A stretch of 64,000 bases of DNA from NCBI GenBank assembly GCA_019358835.1, contig JAHHIH010000010.1, forward strand, positions 62,001 through 126,000. Reading direction: 5' to 3'. Positions 42,106 to 50,972 of the stretch are shown here, piece after piece. A program made the position numbers and the translations under genes. The notes beneath the pieces were generated by a model. That model was not told the origin of the DNA, ran no database searches, and saw only the letters and a program-made list of their open reading frames with translations. This stretch comes from Tildeniella torsiva UHER 1998/13D (GTDB lineage Bacteria; Cyanobacteriota; Cyanobacteriia; Phormidesmidales; Phormidesmidaceae). Numbering within the stretch: the stretch's first letter is position 1; each line of letters starts with the position of its first letter.

Positions 42106-42735
42106 ATGGAAATTGACCCCGAGCTGCTAGACCCCTCGACTCGCTACAAGCTGCTGATCGGCAGCGTCGTACCTCGACCGATCGCCTTTGTCTCCAGCCT
42201 TTCCCCCGAGGGCGTGGCCAACCTGGCCCCCTTCTCCTACTTCAACGCGGCGGGTCACAAGCCCCTGGCGCTGATGTTTAGCATCAGCCTCAAGCCCGAC
42301 GGCAGCGAAAAAGACACCCTGCGCAATGTGCGCCCCCCTAGCGAAGGCGGCACTGGGGAATATGTGATTAATCTGGCGGTTGAGTCCTACGCTCACCAGG
42401 TGGCGGAATGCGCCGAGCCGCTGCCCTATGGCAAGTCAGAATTTGACTACGTGAATCTGTCGCCCGCTCCCAGCCGCGTCATTCAGCCACCCCGCGTGGC
42501 CGAGTCGCCTGTGGCCTTTGAGTGCCGCACCCTGCAAATTGTGCCGGTGGGCGAGTTTCACATTGTGATTGGCCAGGTGGTGCATCTGTTTGTGCGCGAC
42601 GACGTGCTGGGCGAAAACAACCGCATTGATGTGGATAAAGTGGGGGCGCTCGGGCGGATGGCGGGTTATGAATACTGCCGCACGGGCGATCGCTTTGAGA
42701 TTCCCAACGGCTTCCCGAAGCAGCCCCCGGTCTAG
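42106..42735 (+). CDS. Flavin reductase family protein (FMN-binding split barrel)
   Basis: A 209-residue FMN-binding flavin-reductase-like protein. It shows YKLLIGSVVPRPIAFVSS, GVANLAPFSYFNAAGHKPLALMF, KDTLRNV, EYVINLAVESYAHQVAECA and a C-terminal GRMAGYEYCRTGDRF. It fits the DIM6/NTAB branch, which reduces flavin with NAD(P)H or acts on small aromatic substrates. The ATG at 42106 begins the homologous region; upstream frame extensions cross a dispersed repeat and are unlikely to be coding. Confidence 0.88.
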   Translation: MEIDPELLDPSTRYKLLIGSVVPRPIAFVSSLSPEGVANLAPFSYFNAAGHKPLALMFSISLKPDGSEKDTLRNVRPPSEGGTGEYVINLAVESYAHQVAECAEPLPYGKSEFDYVNLSPAPSRVIQPPRVAESPVAFECRTLQIVPVGEFHIVIGQVVHLFVRDDVLGENNRIDVDKVGALGRMAGYEYCRTGDRFEIPNGFPKQPPV

Positions 42736-42772
42736 TGGCATGATGGGTGAGCGATGAAGCGGAGAGCGACCG

Positions 42773-43246
42773 ATGAGCGATGTGAGTGAGCAAGATTTGG
42801 GCCACGTGCGGCGGGCGATCGCCCTTTCCCAACGCGCCCGCGAGGCGGGCAACCGTCCCTTTGGCGCGGTGCTAGCCGATGCCTCAGGAAATCTGCTGGC
42901 CGAAGCCGAAAACAACCAGATTACCGAGCGCGACTGCACCGGCCACGCCGAAACCGTGCTGCTGCGGCAAATGGATAAAAACCTCAGCCTAGACACCCTC
43001 AAAGACTGCACCCTCTACGCCAGCACCGAACCCTGCCCCATGTGCGCCGGGGCGATTTTTTGGAGTGGGGTGGGGCGGCTGGTGTATGCCTTGGGGAGCG
43101 ATCGCCTCTACAGCCTCCAGGGTGAGTCTCCCTTTCAGCTACCGCTGGCCAGCCGCGAGGTGCTCAAGCACGGCAAACACCCGGTTGAAGTCATCGGCCC
43201 CGTGCTCGAAGGCGAAGCACTGGAAGCCTTTGAGGGGTTTTTCTAA
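42773..43246 (+). CDS. Nucleoside deaminase (CDA/TadA-like)
   Basis: A 157-residue zinc-dependent deaminase. The zinc and proton-shuttle motifs HAETVLL and PCPMCAGAIFWSG are intact. The sequence is nearer to guanine/cytosine-type nucleoside deaminases than to tRNA-editing TadA, given ERDCTGHAET and the C-terminal REVLKHGKHPVEVIGPVLE. It begins 38 bases after the flavin reductase gene on the same strand, and may be co-transcribed. The substrate is unproven. Confidence 0.88.
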   Translation: MSDVSEQDLGHVRRAIALSQRAREAGNRPFGAVLADASGNLLAEAENNQITERDCTGHAETVLLRQMDKNLSLDTLKDCTLYASTEPCPMCAGAIFWSGVGRLVYALGSDRLYSLQGESPFQLPLASREVLKHGKHPVEVIGPVLEGEALEAFEGFF

Positions 43247-43291
43247 ACCCGTTTGCCGCTTATTTGGCGTTGATTGAGCCACCCTGGGATT

Positions 43292-43993
43292 ATGGATCTA
43301 TTCAAGTTTGCGCTGGGGCCGTACGAGTTTTTCGCCGCCATACTTGGGGGGGTGCCCCTCGTGTTGGCGATCTTTTTGCTCTACAACCCAGCGATGGGTG
43401 TGCAAGAGTTTAGTGGTTTAGTGCAAACCGGTTTTTCACTTCAGGTGTTGATTGCCCTTGCGTTTGCCAGCTACCTTTTAGGCGGGCTGGCGCAGAGTGT
43501 GACCTGGACTTTCTTTTTAGCCCTCTGCAACTTGTTCGATCGCGACCTGCATTATTTCCCCGCCGAAATTCTTTTAGAGAGAGGCGAGTGGCTGCAAGGC
43601 CTGGCCCAAGACGTTGACCCCAAAACCCTCGATTTTGAGAGCCGGTTACTACTGCTGCTGCAAGACAAAGTCGGCATGCCCACAAAGATGAATCACCTCT
43701 ATTCGAGGGTCTGCTCGTATCTAAAAGAGAATAATCGGCCCTCCCTGATCACCGCAGATTTATATCAGGCCACCCACATCATGTACCGCAACCTCTCGTT
43801 TGGGCTGCTGATCCTCAGCGGAGTGTTTTTGGTCAACATTCTCCGTATTGGAGCAGCATCCTTTGAGCAGGTGGCGTTATTTTTTGGGACTTTAGCACTG
43901 TCTTACATTGCATTTATTCGCTCAGTCTCGTTCAAGCGGTGGCATTCCAGAGAGGTTTTGCTGGGGTTTTATTTTGCCGCCTGTGGTGATTAA
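43292..43993 (+). CDS. Membrane protein of unknown function
   Basis: A 233-residue protein using the ATG at 43292. It has two N-terminal membrane spans (FFAAILGGVPLVLAIFLLY and VLIALAFASYLLGGLAQS), a soluble middle of about 85 residues with FDRDLHYFPAEILLERGEW, and two C-terminal spans (SFGLLILSGVFLVNIL and VALFFGTLALSYIAFI). No family was recognised. It starts 45 bases after the deaminase gene. Confidence 0.65.
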   Translation: MDLFKFALGPYEFFAAILGGVPLVLAIFLLYNPAMGVQEFSGLVQTGFSLQVLIALAFASYLLGGLAQSVTWTFFLALCNLFDRDLHYFPAEILLERGEWLQGLAQDVDPKTLDFESRLLLLLQDKVGMPTKMNHLYSRVCSYLKENNRPSLITADLYQATHIMYRNLSFGLLILSGVFLVNILRIGAASFEQVALFFGTLALSYIAFIRSVSFKRWHSREVLLGFYFAACGD

Positions 43994-43998
43994 CTGCG

Positions 43999-44280
43999 CT
44001 ATCGCAGCGGGTGATGTTCGGCCAAAAGTTTCTCGACCTTGGCTTCGTCAATGCGGGCGGTGACCTGCTTCGCTTCGTGCAGATCGCGCACTGTTTTAGA
44101 GAGGCTGGCGGTAGACCCCAGGGCAAACAGGGTGCCCATGCCCATGTAGCCCTTTACCCAGGCATCCACCGGCAAACAAAAGATGCCCAGCGATAGACTG
44201 CCCACCGACAGCAAAAAGGCCAGCCAGGTTTGCACGACCCAGGCTTGACTGTGGCTAGATGGCGGCTGCACAGAATTCAT
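43999..44280 (-). CDS. YiaA/YiaB-type inner membrane protein
   Basis: A 93-residue protein with two membrane spans carrying the YiaAB-family segments WVVQTWLAFLLSVGSLSLGI and WVKGYMGMGTLFALGS, then SLSKTVRDLHEAK with a charged C-terminal helix. The function is unknown. It is convergent with the preceding membrane protein gene, with 5 bases between them. Confidence 0.85.
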   Translation of the reverse strand: MNSVQPPSSHSQAWVVQTWLAFLLSVGSLSLGIFCLPVDAWVKGYMGMGTLFALGSTASLSKTVRDLHEAKQVTARIDEAKVEKLLAEHHPLR

Positions 44281-44449
44281 TGGCTGACTCCTTAACGGTG
44301 TGAATGACTACGTCAACCCTAGGCGAGTCTTCCGTCGCGTCATTCACAGCAGAGACACTTTTTCAAATGCCATAAGGGAGCGGCGATATTTAGGACTTGC
44401 CATGGCAGCTAGTTCTCCCCTTGACGGCCCCAGTAGTGGTATCTACAAT

Positions 44450-44457
44450 GTAATTAC
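44450..44457 (+). promoter_or_regulatory. GTAATTAC palindrome upstream of mazE
   Basis: A perfect 8-bp palindrome lies 25 bases before the mazE ATG. It could be an operator for MazE autoregulation. It is short and supported only by position. Confidence 0.25.
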
Positions 44458-44481
44458 TTTACGTCTGGGCAGACACCGTCT

Positions 44482-44742
44482 ATGGGCACCGCCATTCGAA
44501 CTCGCATTGTCAAAATTGGCAACTCCCAAGGCATTCGCATTCCTAAACTGCTTCTAGAGCAGAGCGGCCTGAATGCAGACGTAGAGGTGGAGGTAGAGGG
44601 CGACCACCTGGTCATTCGCACCGCCCCTCGCCAGCGGGCCGGTTGGGATGCCGCCTTTGCCGCTATGGCAGACAGCCACGACGACACCCTGCTCGACGAC
44701 CTCAACCCCACCGACTGGGACGACGCTGAATGGGAATGGTAG
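44482..44742 (+). CDS. mazE: MazE-family antitoxin (AbrB-like)
   Basis: An 86-residue protein with an N-terminal swapped-hairpin AbrB/MazE DNA-binding domain (TRIVKIGNSQGIRIPKLLLEQSGL, DVEVEVEGDHLVIR) and an acidic C-terminus (DDTLLDDLNPTDWDDAEWEW) that fits toxin binding. It overlaps mazF. It is expected to repress its own promoter with MazF as co-repressor. Confidence 0.92.
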   Translation: MGTAIRTRIVKIGNSQGIRIPKLLLEQSGLNADVEVEVEGDHLVIRTAPRQRAGWDAAFAAMADSHDDTLLDDLNPTDWDDAEWEW

Positions 44743-45059
44743 TCAACCGCTTCGACGTTTTTCTCGTCAACCTCGACCCCACCGTGGGCAATGAAATCAA
44801 AAAAACACGACCCTGCGTGGTGATCTCCCCCGACGAGATGAATCGCTACATTACCACTGCGATCGTGGCCCCGATGACGACCAAGGGCAGGCTCTACCCC
44901 ACCCGCATTGCCTGTCGTTTTGAGGGTAAGAACGGCCAAATCGTTTTAGACCAAATTCGTACGGTCGATAAAGCCCGGTTGGTCAAACGCCTGGGTCAAA
45001 TCAGCGTCGGCGAGCAAAGAATGCTGCTTGAAACCCTGGCCGAAATGTTTGCCGAATAG
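44730..45059 (+). CDS. mazF: MazF-family mRNA interferase toxin
   Basis: A 109-residue CcdB/MazF-fold endoribonuclease. It has RFDVFLVNLDPTVGNEIKKTRPCVVISPDEMN, IVAPMTT, QIVLDQIRTVDKARL and a C-terminal LLETLAEMF helix. Conserved residues for RNA cleavage (Arg in KKTRP and Thr in PMTT) are kept. Two ATGs (44730 and 44736) are possible; both overlap the end of mazE. The pair appears intact. Confidence 0.93.
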   Translation: MGMVVNRFDVFLVNLDPTVGNEIKKTRPCVVISPDEMNRYITTAIVAPMTTKGRLYPTRIACRFEGKNGQIVLDQIRTVDKARLVKRLGQISVGEQRMLLETLAEMFAE

Positions 45060-45194
45060 CGCTAGAGAAGCCTACGCGCGAGCTGAAGAACGAAAATGAA
45101 AGATCGAAAAATGAACAAATCTCGATAGGCTGGAATCGTGGCATTTTGGGTTGTTTTACCCAAGATTTCACCTGTTCTAGACGAGGAATGAAAA

Positions 45195-45991
45195 ATGCGT
45201 TCCATCACCATTGCCAGTGCTACCGGCAGTATTGAGGTGCTGGTGGCTGACGCCGCTACTAAAACTCTAGCCCTGCCAGCGGTGTTTATCCACGGTATGG
45301 CCTGCGCCGCCGATCTGTGGCGACCGCAGCTAGAGCAAACGGCTCAGCAGAGAACGGCGATCGCGATTTCTCTGCCTGGTCATGGTGCGTCTACCCCTCC
45401 ATCCGACCATGACTATTCTCCTGCAGCTTGTGCAAATACCCTGTTCGCAGTGATGGATGCGTTACAGCTAGAAAGCATCCCTTTGGTTGGCCATAGCTAC
45501 GGCAGCTGCGTTGCTCTCGCTGCCGCCGCCGCTCAGCCTCACCGCATTGCCAAGCTAGTCTTGGTGGATCCGCCGATTGACTGCACCCAGTGTCCGCCGG
45601 AGGTCTATGAGGCCCAGATGGCCCCGATGCAGCAGGCCATGGTCGGGGAAGACTGGCGATCGGTGCTTGAACAATCCTTTCGCAACGCTCTGACCGGTGG
45701 CACCTCTGAAACCCAGGCCAACATCTGGCGCGCTTGAACCACACCCCAAAGGCAGCCCTAATTGGTACCGGCGGTGAGCTGTTCACCTTTCAGGCGACAG
45801 CCGCCCTCGATCGCTATCTAGCTTCACCCGGTGCTCAAGCCCACGCCATTGTGGCTGCATCTAATGCGATGCCTCTGAGCCTGCACGTGCTGCGACCAAC
45901 GCTGCCGACGACGACCATTCCCAATACTAGCCACTGGCTCATGCTCGATGCCCCTGAGGCCTTTGCCCAATCCCTAGCAGCGGTTCTGTAG
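45195..45991 (+). pseudogene. Alpha/beta hydrolase gene broken by a single-base frameshift
   Basis: The first part (45195-45737) has the oxyanion HGMACAADLW and the nucleophile elbow GHSYGS of an alpha/beta hydrolase, then stops after ETQANIWRA. The continuation is in another frame (45734-45991): LNHTPKAALIGTGGELF and IPNTSHWLMLDAPEAFAQSL with the catalytic histidine. One missing base at about 45732-45734 explains the split; an added base restores a protein of about 265 residues. It is either a recent pseudogene or a sequencing error. The N-terminal piece lacks the catalytic His and would be inactive alone. It lies 135 bases after mazF. Confidence 0.82.
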
Positions 45992-46255
45992 ATGGAATTT
46001 CACCTCATCTACACCGAGACCAAAATGCTGCTATCTAAAAAGCAGTATGGGTCTTGGCAAGAGATTCAGGCAGAATTTTTGGACTACAAAACGTCGCTGG
46101 GGCCTTGGCCAGCCGATGGGGTGATTGACTATCTGCAAACAGATTATCCGGGTTTGGAGCCTAGTCCTGCGGTGCAAGTGGCTGAGCTAGTGCAAGCAAC
46201 GGTCTGTTGCCAAGAACTCACCTTTTGTGAGGGCAGACTGTTGGGCGATCGCTAA
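45992..46255 (+). CDS. Small protein of unknown function
   Basis: An 87-residue protein whose ATG directly follows the stop of the broken hydrolase gene, so it probably shared a transcript with it. It is soluble, with aromatic-rich FHLIYTETKMLLSKKQYGSW and a central GPWPADGVIDYLQTDYPGLE. No family was recognised, and support is the frame plus position. Confidence 0.5.
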   Translation: MEFHLIYTETKMLLSKKQYGSWQEIQAEFLDYKTSLGPWPADGVIDYLQTDYPGLEPSPAVQVAELVQATVCCQELTFCEGRLLGDR

Positions 46256-46446
46256 CCCGTAGCTAAGCGTTGACGTGCTGTAGTTTGTAGGGCTGTCTCT
46301 GGCGGTTCAGGTAAAGAATTCTCTCAGAGGCCCCCACCAGAGCTACATCTTCGCGACAATCAAAACCGTTGGGTCTACCAGGGCTGTGCGGCTCAGGGTG
46401 TTTCGGCAAACTCACGCTGACCACCGCCACCAAGGAGACTCACCCG

Positions 46447-47985
46447 ATGAAACTGGCCTACTGGATGTATGCCGGCCCGGCGCACATTGGCACCCTGCGC
46501 ATTGCGAGCTCGTTTAAGAACGTGCACGCAATTATGCACGCGCCGCTGGGGGATGACTATTTCAACGTCATGCGATCGATGCTAGAACGGGAGCGCGACT
46601 TTACCCCCGTCACTGCCAGCATTGTCGATCGCAATGTCCTCGCGCGCGGCTCCCAAGAAAAGGTGGTCGATAATATCGTCCGCAAAGACAAAGAAGAGCA
46701 CCCCGATTTAATTGTGCTCACCCCCACCTGCACCTCCAGTATTCTGCAAGAAGATCTGGCCAACTTTGTGCAGCGTGCCAGCTTAGATTCCCAGGGCGAT
46801 GTGCTGCTGGCGGATGTGAACCACTACCGAGTCAACGAGCTGCAAGCCGCCGATCGCACCCTTCAGCAGATCGTGCAGTTTTACCTAGCCAAAGCCCGCA
46901 AGCAGGGTACTCTTCCCGAGGGCAAAACCGAGAAGCCTTCGGTGAATATCATTGGCATGACCACCCTGGGCTTCCACAACAACCACGACTGCCGCGAGCT
47001 GCGCACTCTGATGGCCCAGCTCGGCATTGAGGTGAACCTGGTGATGCCTGAGGGCGCGCTGGTCACCCAGATTAAAGACATGGGCCGGGCCTGGTTTAAC
47101 CTGGTGCCCTACCGTGAAGTGGGGCCGCTGACGGCAGAGTATCTCAAAGAAGAGCTGGGGATGCCCTATGTAGACATTACCCCCATGGGCATTGTCGAAA
47201 CCGCCCGCTGCATTCGCGCCATTCAAACGGTGCTGAATGAGCAGGGGGCCGGTGTGAATTATGACGCTTTTATTGATGAGCAGACCCGATTTGTGTCGCA
47301 GGCGGCCTGGTTCTCGCGCTCCATCGACTGTCAGAACCTGACCGGCAAGAAGGCTGTGGTGTTTGGCGATAGCACCCACGCCGCCGCCATGGTCAAGATT
47401 CTCGCTCGTGAAATGGGCATTCACGTGGTGCTGGCGGGCACCTACTGCAAGTACGACGCTGAATGGTTTGCCGCTGAGGTGGGCGAGTACTGCGACGAGA
47501 TTTTGGTGAGTGAGGATAATGGGGAGATCGGCGATCGCATCGCCCAGCTCGAACCCGCCGCCATCTTCGGCACCCAGATGGAGCGCCACGTGGGCAAGCG
47601 GCTCGACATTCCCTGCGGTGTGATCGCGGCCCCTATCCACATTCAAAACTTCCCCGTGGGTTATCGCCCGTTCATGGGCTACGAAGGAGCCAACCAGATC
47701 GTTGACCTGGTCTACAACTCCTTCACCCTGGGCATGGAAGACCACCTGCTGGAGTTCTTTGGTGGCCACGACACCAAAGAAATTCTCACCAAAACCATGA
47801 GCGCCGATGCCGCCGTCGAGGCGGGCCTGGGCTGGAGTGCCGACGGCCTGGCCGAGCTGCAAAAGATCCCCGGCTTTGTGCGCGGAAAGGTGAAGCGCAA
47901 CACCGAGAAATTCGCCCGCGAGCGGGGCGTCGGCAGCATCACCGCCGAGGTGCTCTACGCGGCGAAGGAGGCGGTAGGAGCGTAG
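46447..47985 (+). CDS. chlB: Light-independent protochlorophyllide reductase subunit B
   Basis: A 512-residue nitrogenase-like subunit. With ChlN it forms the catalytic component that, fed by ChlL, reduces protochlorophyllide to chlorophyllide in the dark. Seen are [19 protein letters not shown] at the start, [50 protein letters not shown] and the C-terminal PCP_red helix-hairpin ([19 protein letters not shown]). Length is normal. A strong AAGGAG ribosome-binding site lies 11 bases before the ATG at 46447; longer frames upstream are not family-like. chlL and chlN are not in the window. Confidence 0.97.
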   Translation: MKLAYWMYAGPAHIGTLRIASSFKNVHAIMHAPLGDDYFNVMRSMLERERDFTPVTASIVDRNVLARGSQEKVVDNIVRKDKEEHPDLIVLTPTCTSSILQEDLANFVQRASLDSQGDVLLADVNHYRVNELQAADRTLQQIVQFYLAKARKQGTLPEGKTEKPSVNIIGMTTLGFHNNHDCRELRTLMAQLGIEVNLVMPEGALVTQIKDMGRAWFNLVPYREVGPLTAEYLKEELGMPYVDITPMGIVETARCIRAIQTVLNEQGAGVNYDAFIDEQTRFVSQAAWFSRSIDCQNLTGKKAVVFGDSTHAAAMVKILAREMGIHVVLAGTYCKYDAEWFAAEVGEYCDEILVSEDNGEIGDRIAQLEPAAIFGTQMERHVGKRLDIPCGVIAAPIHIQNFPVGYRPFMGYEGANQIVDLVYNSFTLGMEDHLLEFFGGHDTKEILTKTMSADAAVEAGLGWSADGLAELQKIPGFVRGKVKRNTEKFARERGVGSITAEVLYAAKEAVGA

Positions 47986-47990
47986 GAAGT

Positions 47991-48052
47991 GGGGGGTAGG
48001 GAGTGGGGAGTGAGGCGTTTACCTCTACTCCTTACCCCCTACCCCCTACTCC
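47991..48052. terminator. Inverted G-rich/C-rich heptad hairpin between convergent genes
   Basis: G-rich heptads (47991-48015) face C-rich heptads (48022-48052) around a short AT-containing loop, forming an imperfect stem of about 20 bp. It sits exactly between the convergent ends of chlB and the lipoprotein gene, 5 bases after chlB, so it probably terminates both. It is the inverted form of the C-rich block seen before several starts. Confidence 0.55.
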
Positions 48053-48054
48053 AA

Positions 48055-48591
48055 CTATCCCTGGCAGCCCACCCAGGTGCCCTGATCTTCGTAGACAAAG
48101 GGAGTACCGGTTTCGCAGAGCACCGAAACAGCACTCTGGGGGCCCGGGATGGTCACCATAGAAACAGTGCCGCCGACGGGGCTGGGTACATCAGATAGCT
48201 CGGGCTCAGTCAGCGCCGACTCTGGGCCGACGGCGTCGCCGGGGTTAGGCACTTCGCAGCCTACCCAATCCATACCCATATCGCTGTAGGCAAAGGGCAC
48301 AAAGCCTTCTTGGTCACAGGCCACCATCACGCCAGTCTCAGGGCCGGGCAGCCGCAGCTGCTTCACCATGCCGCCCTCTGGGCTCTCGACATCACCGAAA
48401 AATACATCAATTGTGGCTCCAGGCTCTTCAGGCATGGGCTCCTCGGTAGTGGGAGCCTCTTCATTGGGATCCATGACTTCTACGGGGGTGGTGCAGCCTA
48501 CAGCACCGACGAGGCAGAGTGCTGCCGCTGCACCCAGGCGACCCCAGGTAGAGACCGACAATTTAGCACCGGGTAGACGAGAAAAAGCCAT
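48055..48591 (-). CDS. Lipoprotein with a duplicated Cys-Trp module
   Basis: A 178-residue protein with a lipoprotein signal (AAALCLVGAVGCTT, lipobox Cys near residue 33) and an acidic Pro/Glu linker. Two copies of a module follow: MVACDQEGFVPFAYSDMG then DWVGCE, and VSVLCETGTPFVYEDQG then TWVGCQ. Each has two cysteines that could form a disulphide and the shared F-x-Y-x-D-x-G-x-x-W-V-G-C pattern. No family was recognised. It is probably periplasmic, and is transcribed towards chlB. Confidence 0.72.
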   Translation of the reverse strand: MAFSRLPGAKLSVSTWGRLGAAAALCLVGAVGCTTPVEVMDPNEEAPTTEEPMPEEPGATIDVFFGDVESPEGGMVKQLRLPGPETGVMVACDQEGFVPFAYSDMGMDWVGCEVPNPGDAVGPESALTEPELSDVPSPVGGTVSMVTIPGPQSAVSVLCETGTPFVYEDQGTWVGCQG

Positions 48592-48885
48592 AGCGAAACT
48601 ACCTATTGAAAAGACTATTTTTCAGCATTGAGCATTATAAACACTCTTGAGGCAGGTTTCTTAAGTTGCTAAAGGTACATTTTTGGCCAGGTCGGGTCTT
48701 TTTGGCTCAAAAACCTCCGCTGACTGTGCCATCTTGTCATCCGCTAGGTTCTTCGCCTTCAGGCGATAGTGCAAAGGCAGGGTTAGCTCGGCCTTTCACT
48801 ATCGCAAAGATTCATCATCAGCGGCAGTGACCCAAAACCGGGGCGATTATGATGGCAATACCGCATTTTGTATAGCGTTCAACCG

Positions 48886-49506
48886 ATGACCCAGGCCGAC
48901 CCCTTACCCCCAACCCCTTCTGGTGGAAGCAACAATACGGCTAAGTGGGTGGCACTGGGCTGCGGTGGCTGTCTCGGCGTAACGGTGCTGGCCGGGCTGG
49001 CCCTGGCGTTTTTCATTAGCCGCACCATGCGGTTCGCCGTTGGCCCCGACCAGAACCCAGCGGATAGCCAAGAGCTGTTTACCTACACCATCCCCGGCGA
49101 GAACCAGACCATCTTTAACATGGGCATGTTTGGCATGCAGGTGATTCAAGTGGCGAATACCGACTCGCCGCCCTCGGTGCTGCTGACCATGGGGCAGTTG
49201 CCCAGCTATATCAAAGGGAATGATGCCCAGCAGAGCTTTGTCGAGGGGTTTCAAGATAGCGTTACCACCCAGGGCAGCTATCAACTCACCGAGCAGCGGG
49301 TCGAAGAGCGCACCCTCTGCAATCAGCCCGTATCGGTCGTGATCCAGACAGGCAGCTTTGAGGACGGCGGCACTACTTACAATGCCGCCAGCCTACTGAC
49401 CTTTGTCGAGCACAACAACGATGCCCGCTTTGTGTGGGTGCTGGCCCACGGCGATGCGCCCCAAACCTCTGCTGACCAGGTGTTTGCCACCCTCGACTGC
49501 CGCTAG
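48886..49506 (+). CDS. Single-pass membrane protein of unknown function
   Basis: A 206-residue protein with a Pro-rich N-terminus, one membrane span (VALGCGGCLGVTVLAGLALAFFI) and an extracytoplasmic domain of about 150 residues with TYTIPGENQTIFNMGMFGMQV, ERTLCNQPVSVVIQTG and FATLDCR. The domain has two cysteines that may pair. Such proteins recur in cyanobacteria, but no named family was recognised. The ATG at 48886 is preferred over an upstream TTG. Confidence 0.68.
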   Translation: MTQADPLPPTPSGGSNNTAKWVALGCGGCLGVTVLAGLALAFFISRTMRFAVGPDQNPADSQELFTYTIPGENQTIFNMGMFGMQVIQVANTDSPPSVLLTMGQLPSYIKGNDAQQSFVEGFQDSVTTQGSYQLTEQRVEERTLCNQPVSVVIQTGSFEDGGTTYNAASLLTFVEHNNDARFVWVLAHGDAPQTSADQVFATLDCR

Positions 49507-49655
49507 ACGGCGATTCCGCCAAGGGGACGCTTCGCGATCGCTCCATGCCCCTGCTGTTTACTGAACCTCAGTAGATCGCCCCTGTGGGAAGCAAGCTACA
49601 TCCCCCAGCCCTTTCTCTCACAGGTTGGGAGAAGGGGATCAGAACGACTCAAAGC

Positions 49656-49679
49656 CCCTCTCCCAAGATTGGGAGAGGG
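49656..49679. repeat. CCCTCTCCCAA..TTGGGAGAGGG palindromic dispersed repeat
   Basis: A perfect 11-bp inverted repeat with a 2-base centre, followed by ATTTGGGGTGAGGGC. A weaker related hairpin (CCTTTCTCTC / GAGAAGGGG) lies just upstream at about 49609-49637. This sequence type is a very common interspersed palindrome of cyanobacterial genomes. It sits 45 bases from the end of the convergent GT2-GtrA gene, where it may serve as a terminator. Confidence 0.7.
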
Positions 49680-49724
49680 ATTTGGGGTGAGGGCAATTCT
49701 GCGGCTAAGTGCGTTGTTTTCGAT

Positions 49725-50972
49725 CTACTTAACCTGGGTGACGCGCCAGCTCAGCTTGAGGTTGAGCCAGAAGTTCCAGAAGGTGACGATCGCGATCGCC
49801 ACCAAATTCGCCAGGTAGGGCCAGCGCTGGTCAAACATCCAGTTATAGATCACATTCAGCACCAGCACATTCAGCACCAGCCCGGCCAGGCACACCAGGT
49901 TGAACTTGAGAAAGCGCTTGAGTCGGGCCGACCAGCCCTGTTGCAGCATGCTGATATCGGCAAAGGTCCAGGCATCATTCCAAACAAAGTTGTTGAGAAT
50001 CGCCACCTCCGCCGCCACAATTTTGCTGCGGGTCAGGGGCAGCCCGAGGGTGCTGTGCATCAGGTAGAGAATCACCATATCCACCACCACGCCGCTGAGA
50101 CCCACTACGCCAAAGCGCACAAACCGCTGCATGGGGAAACGCTGGTGTAGCTGGGATAGCCGCCCCCCCAGCCGCAGCCGCAGCAGGTGGTGAATGTAGT
50201 CGATGTACTGCCGCCAGGTGACCTTGCTGGCCCCCTCCTGCCGCTCTTGAAAGACGTAGCCCACCTCGGCGATGGTGTCGATGGTGCCGCGCCCCAGCAC
50301 CTCTAGCAAAATTTTGTAGCCCTTGGGGTTGAGCAGGGGGCCTGCGATCGCCTCCCGCTGCACCATAAAATAGCCGCTCATCGGGTCGCTCACCCGGCCC
50401 ACCACCCGAGGCAGCAGCAGCAGGCCCACCGTCTGCGCCCCCCGCGATAGCACCCGCCGCGCCAGGCTCCACTCGCTGACGCCGCCGCCCTCAACGTGGC
50501 GACTGCCCACCGCCAAGTCAGCCCCTTGCTGGATAGCATCCAACAGCCCTAGCAGCACCTCTGGGGGATGCTGCAAATCGGCGTCGATCACACCCAAAAT
50601 GCGCCCTCGGGCGATCTGCCAGCCGCGAATCACCGCCGAAGATAGGCCTCGCTCCGCCTGTCGTCGCAGCACCCGCACCTGGGGATAGGTTGCCTGCAAT
50701 TCTAGAGCTGTGTTCCAGGTGAGGTCGGGGCTGTCGTCGTCCACCACAATCAGCTCGTAGTCTTGGGGAATGGCCTGGTCGAGCAGGGCGATCAGGCGGT
50801 CCACCAGGGGGCCAATGTTTTGGCCTTCGTTATAGGTGGGAATAGCCAGGGACAGCGTCAGGGTTTGAAGCGCCAGTTCAGTATCTACCGCATCCGGCAG
50901 CGGTAACGGCGAAATCTGCAACGGGCCACTGGGGCAAGACTCAAGCTTTTGCAACTGGGATGGGGGAATCAT
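49725..50972 (-). CDS. GT2 family glycosyltransferase fused to a GtrA-like membrane domain
   Basis: A 415-residue protein with a DPM1-like GT2 domain followed by a GtrA domain of four membrane spans. GT2 motifs are LAIPTYNEGQNIGPLVDRL, VVDDDSPD, RRQAERGLSSAVIRG, VIDADLQHPPE (DxD) and DPMSGYFMVQRE. The GtrA part begins RFVRFGVVGLSGVVVDM and includes NNFVWNDAWTF. It would make polyprenyl-phosphate-linked sugar at the membrane and possibly flip it, supplying donors for periplasmic glycan modification. The ATG at 50972 is chosen over a TTG seven codons upstream. Confidence 0.92.
   Translation of the reverse strand: MIPPSQLQKLESCPSGPLQISPLPLPDAVDTELALQTLTLSLAIPTYNEGQNIGPLVDRLIALLDQAIPQDYELIVVDDDSPDLTWNTALELQATYPQVRVLRRQAERGLSSAVIRGWQIARGRILGVIDADLQHPPEVLLGLLDAIQQGADLAVGSRHVEGGGVSEWSLARRVLSRGAQTVGLLLLPRVVGRVSDPMSGYFMVQREAIAGPLLNPKGYKILLEVLGRGTIDTIAEVGYVFQERQEGASKVTWRQYIDYIHHLLRLRLGGRLSQLHQRFPMQRFVRFGVVGLSGVVVDMVILYLMHSTLGLPLTRSKIVAAEVAILNNFVWNDAWTFADISMLQQGWSARLKRFLKFNLVCLAGLVLNVLVLNVIYNWMFDQRWPYLANLVAIAIVTFWNFWLNLKLSWRVTQVK

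Noticed and set aside
44450..44463. Possible NtcA site (GTA-N8-TAC) upstream of mazE
   Set aside because: The spacing is 7 rather than 8 bases, so it does not fit the NtcA consensus.
46885..47862. 325-codon open frame antisense to chlB
   Set aside because: It is fully inside chlB, with His/Gly-rich composition typical of an antisense shadow.
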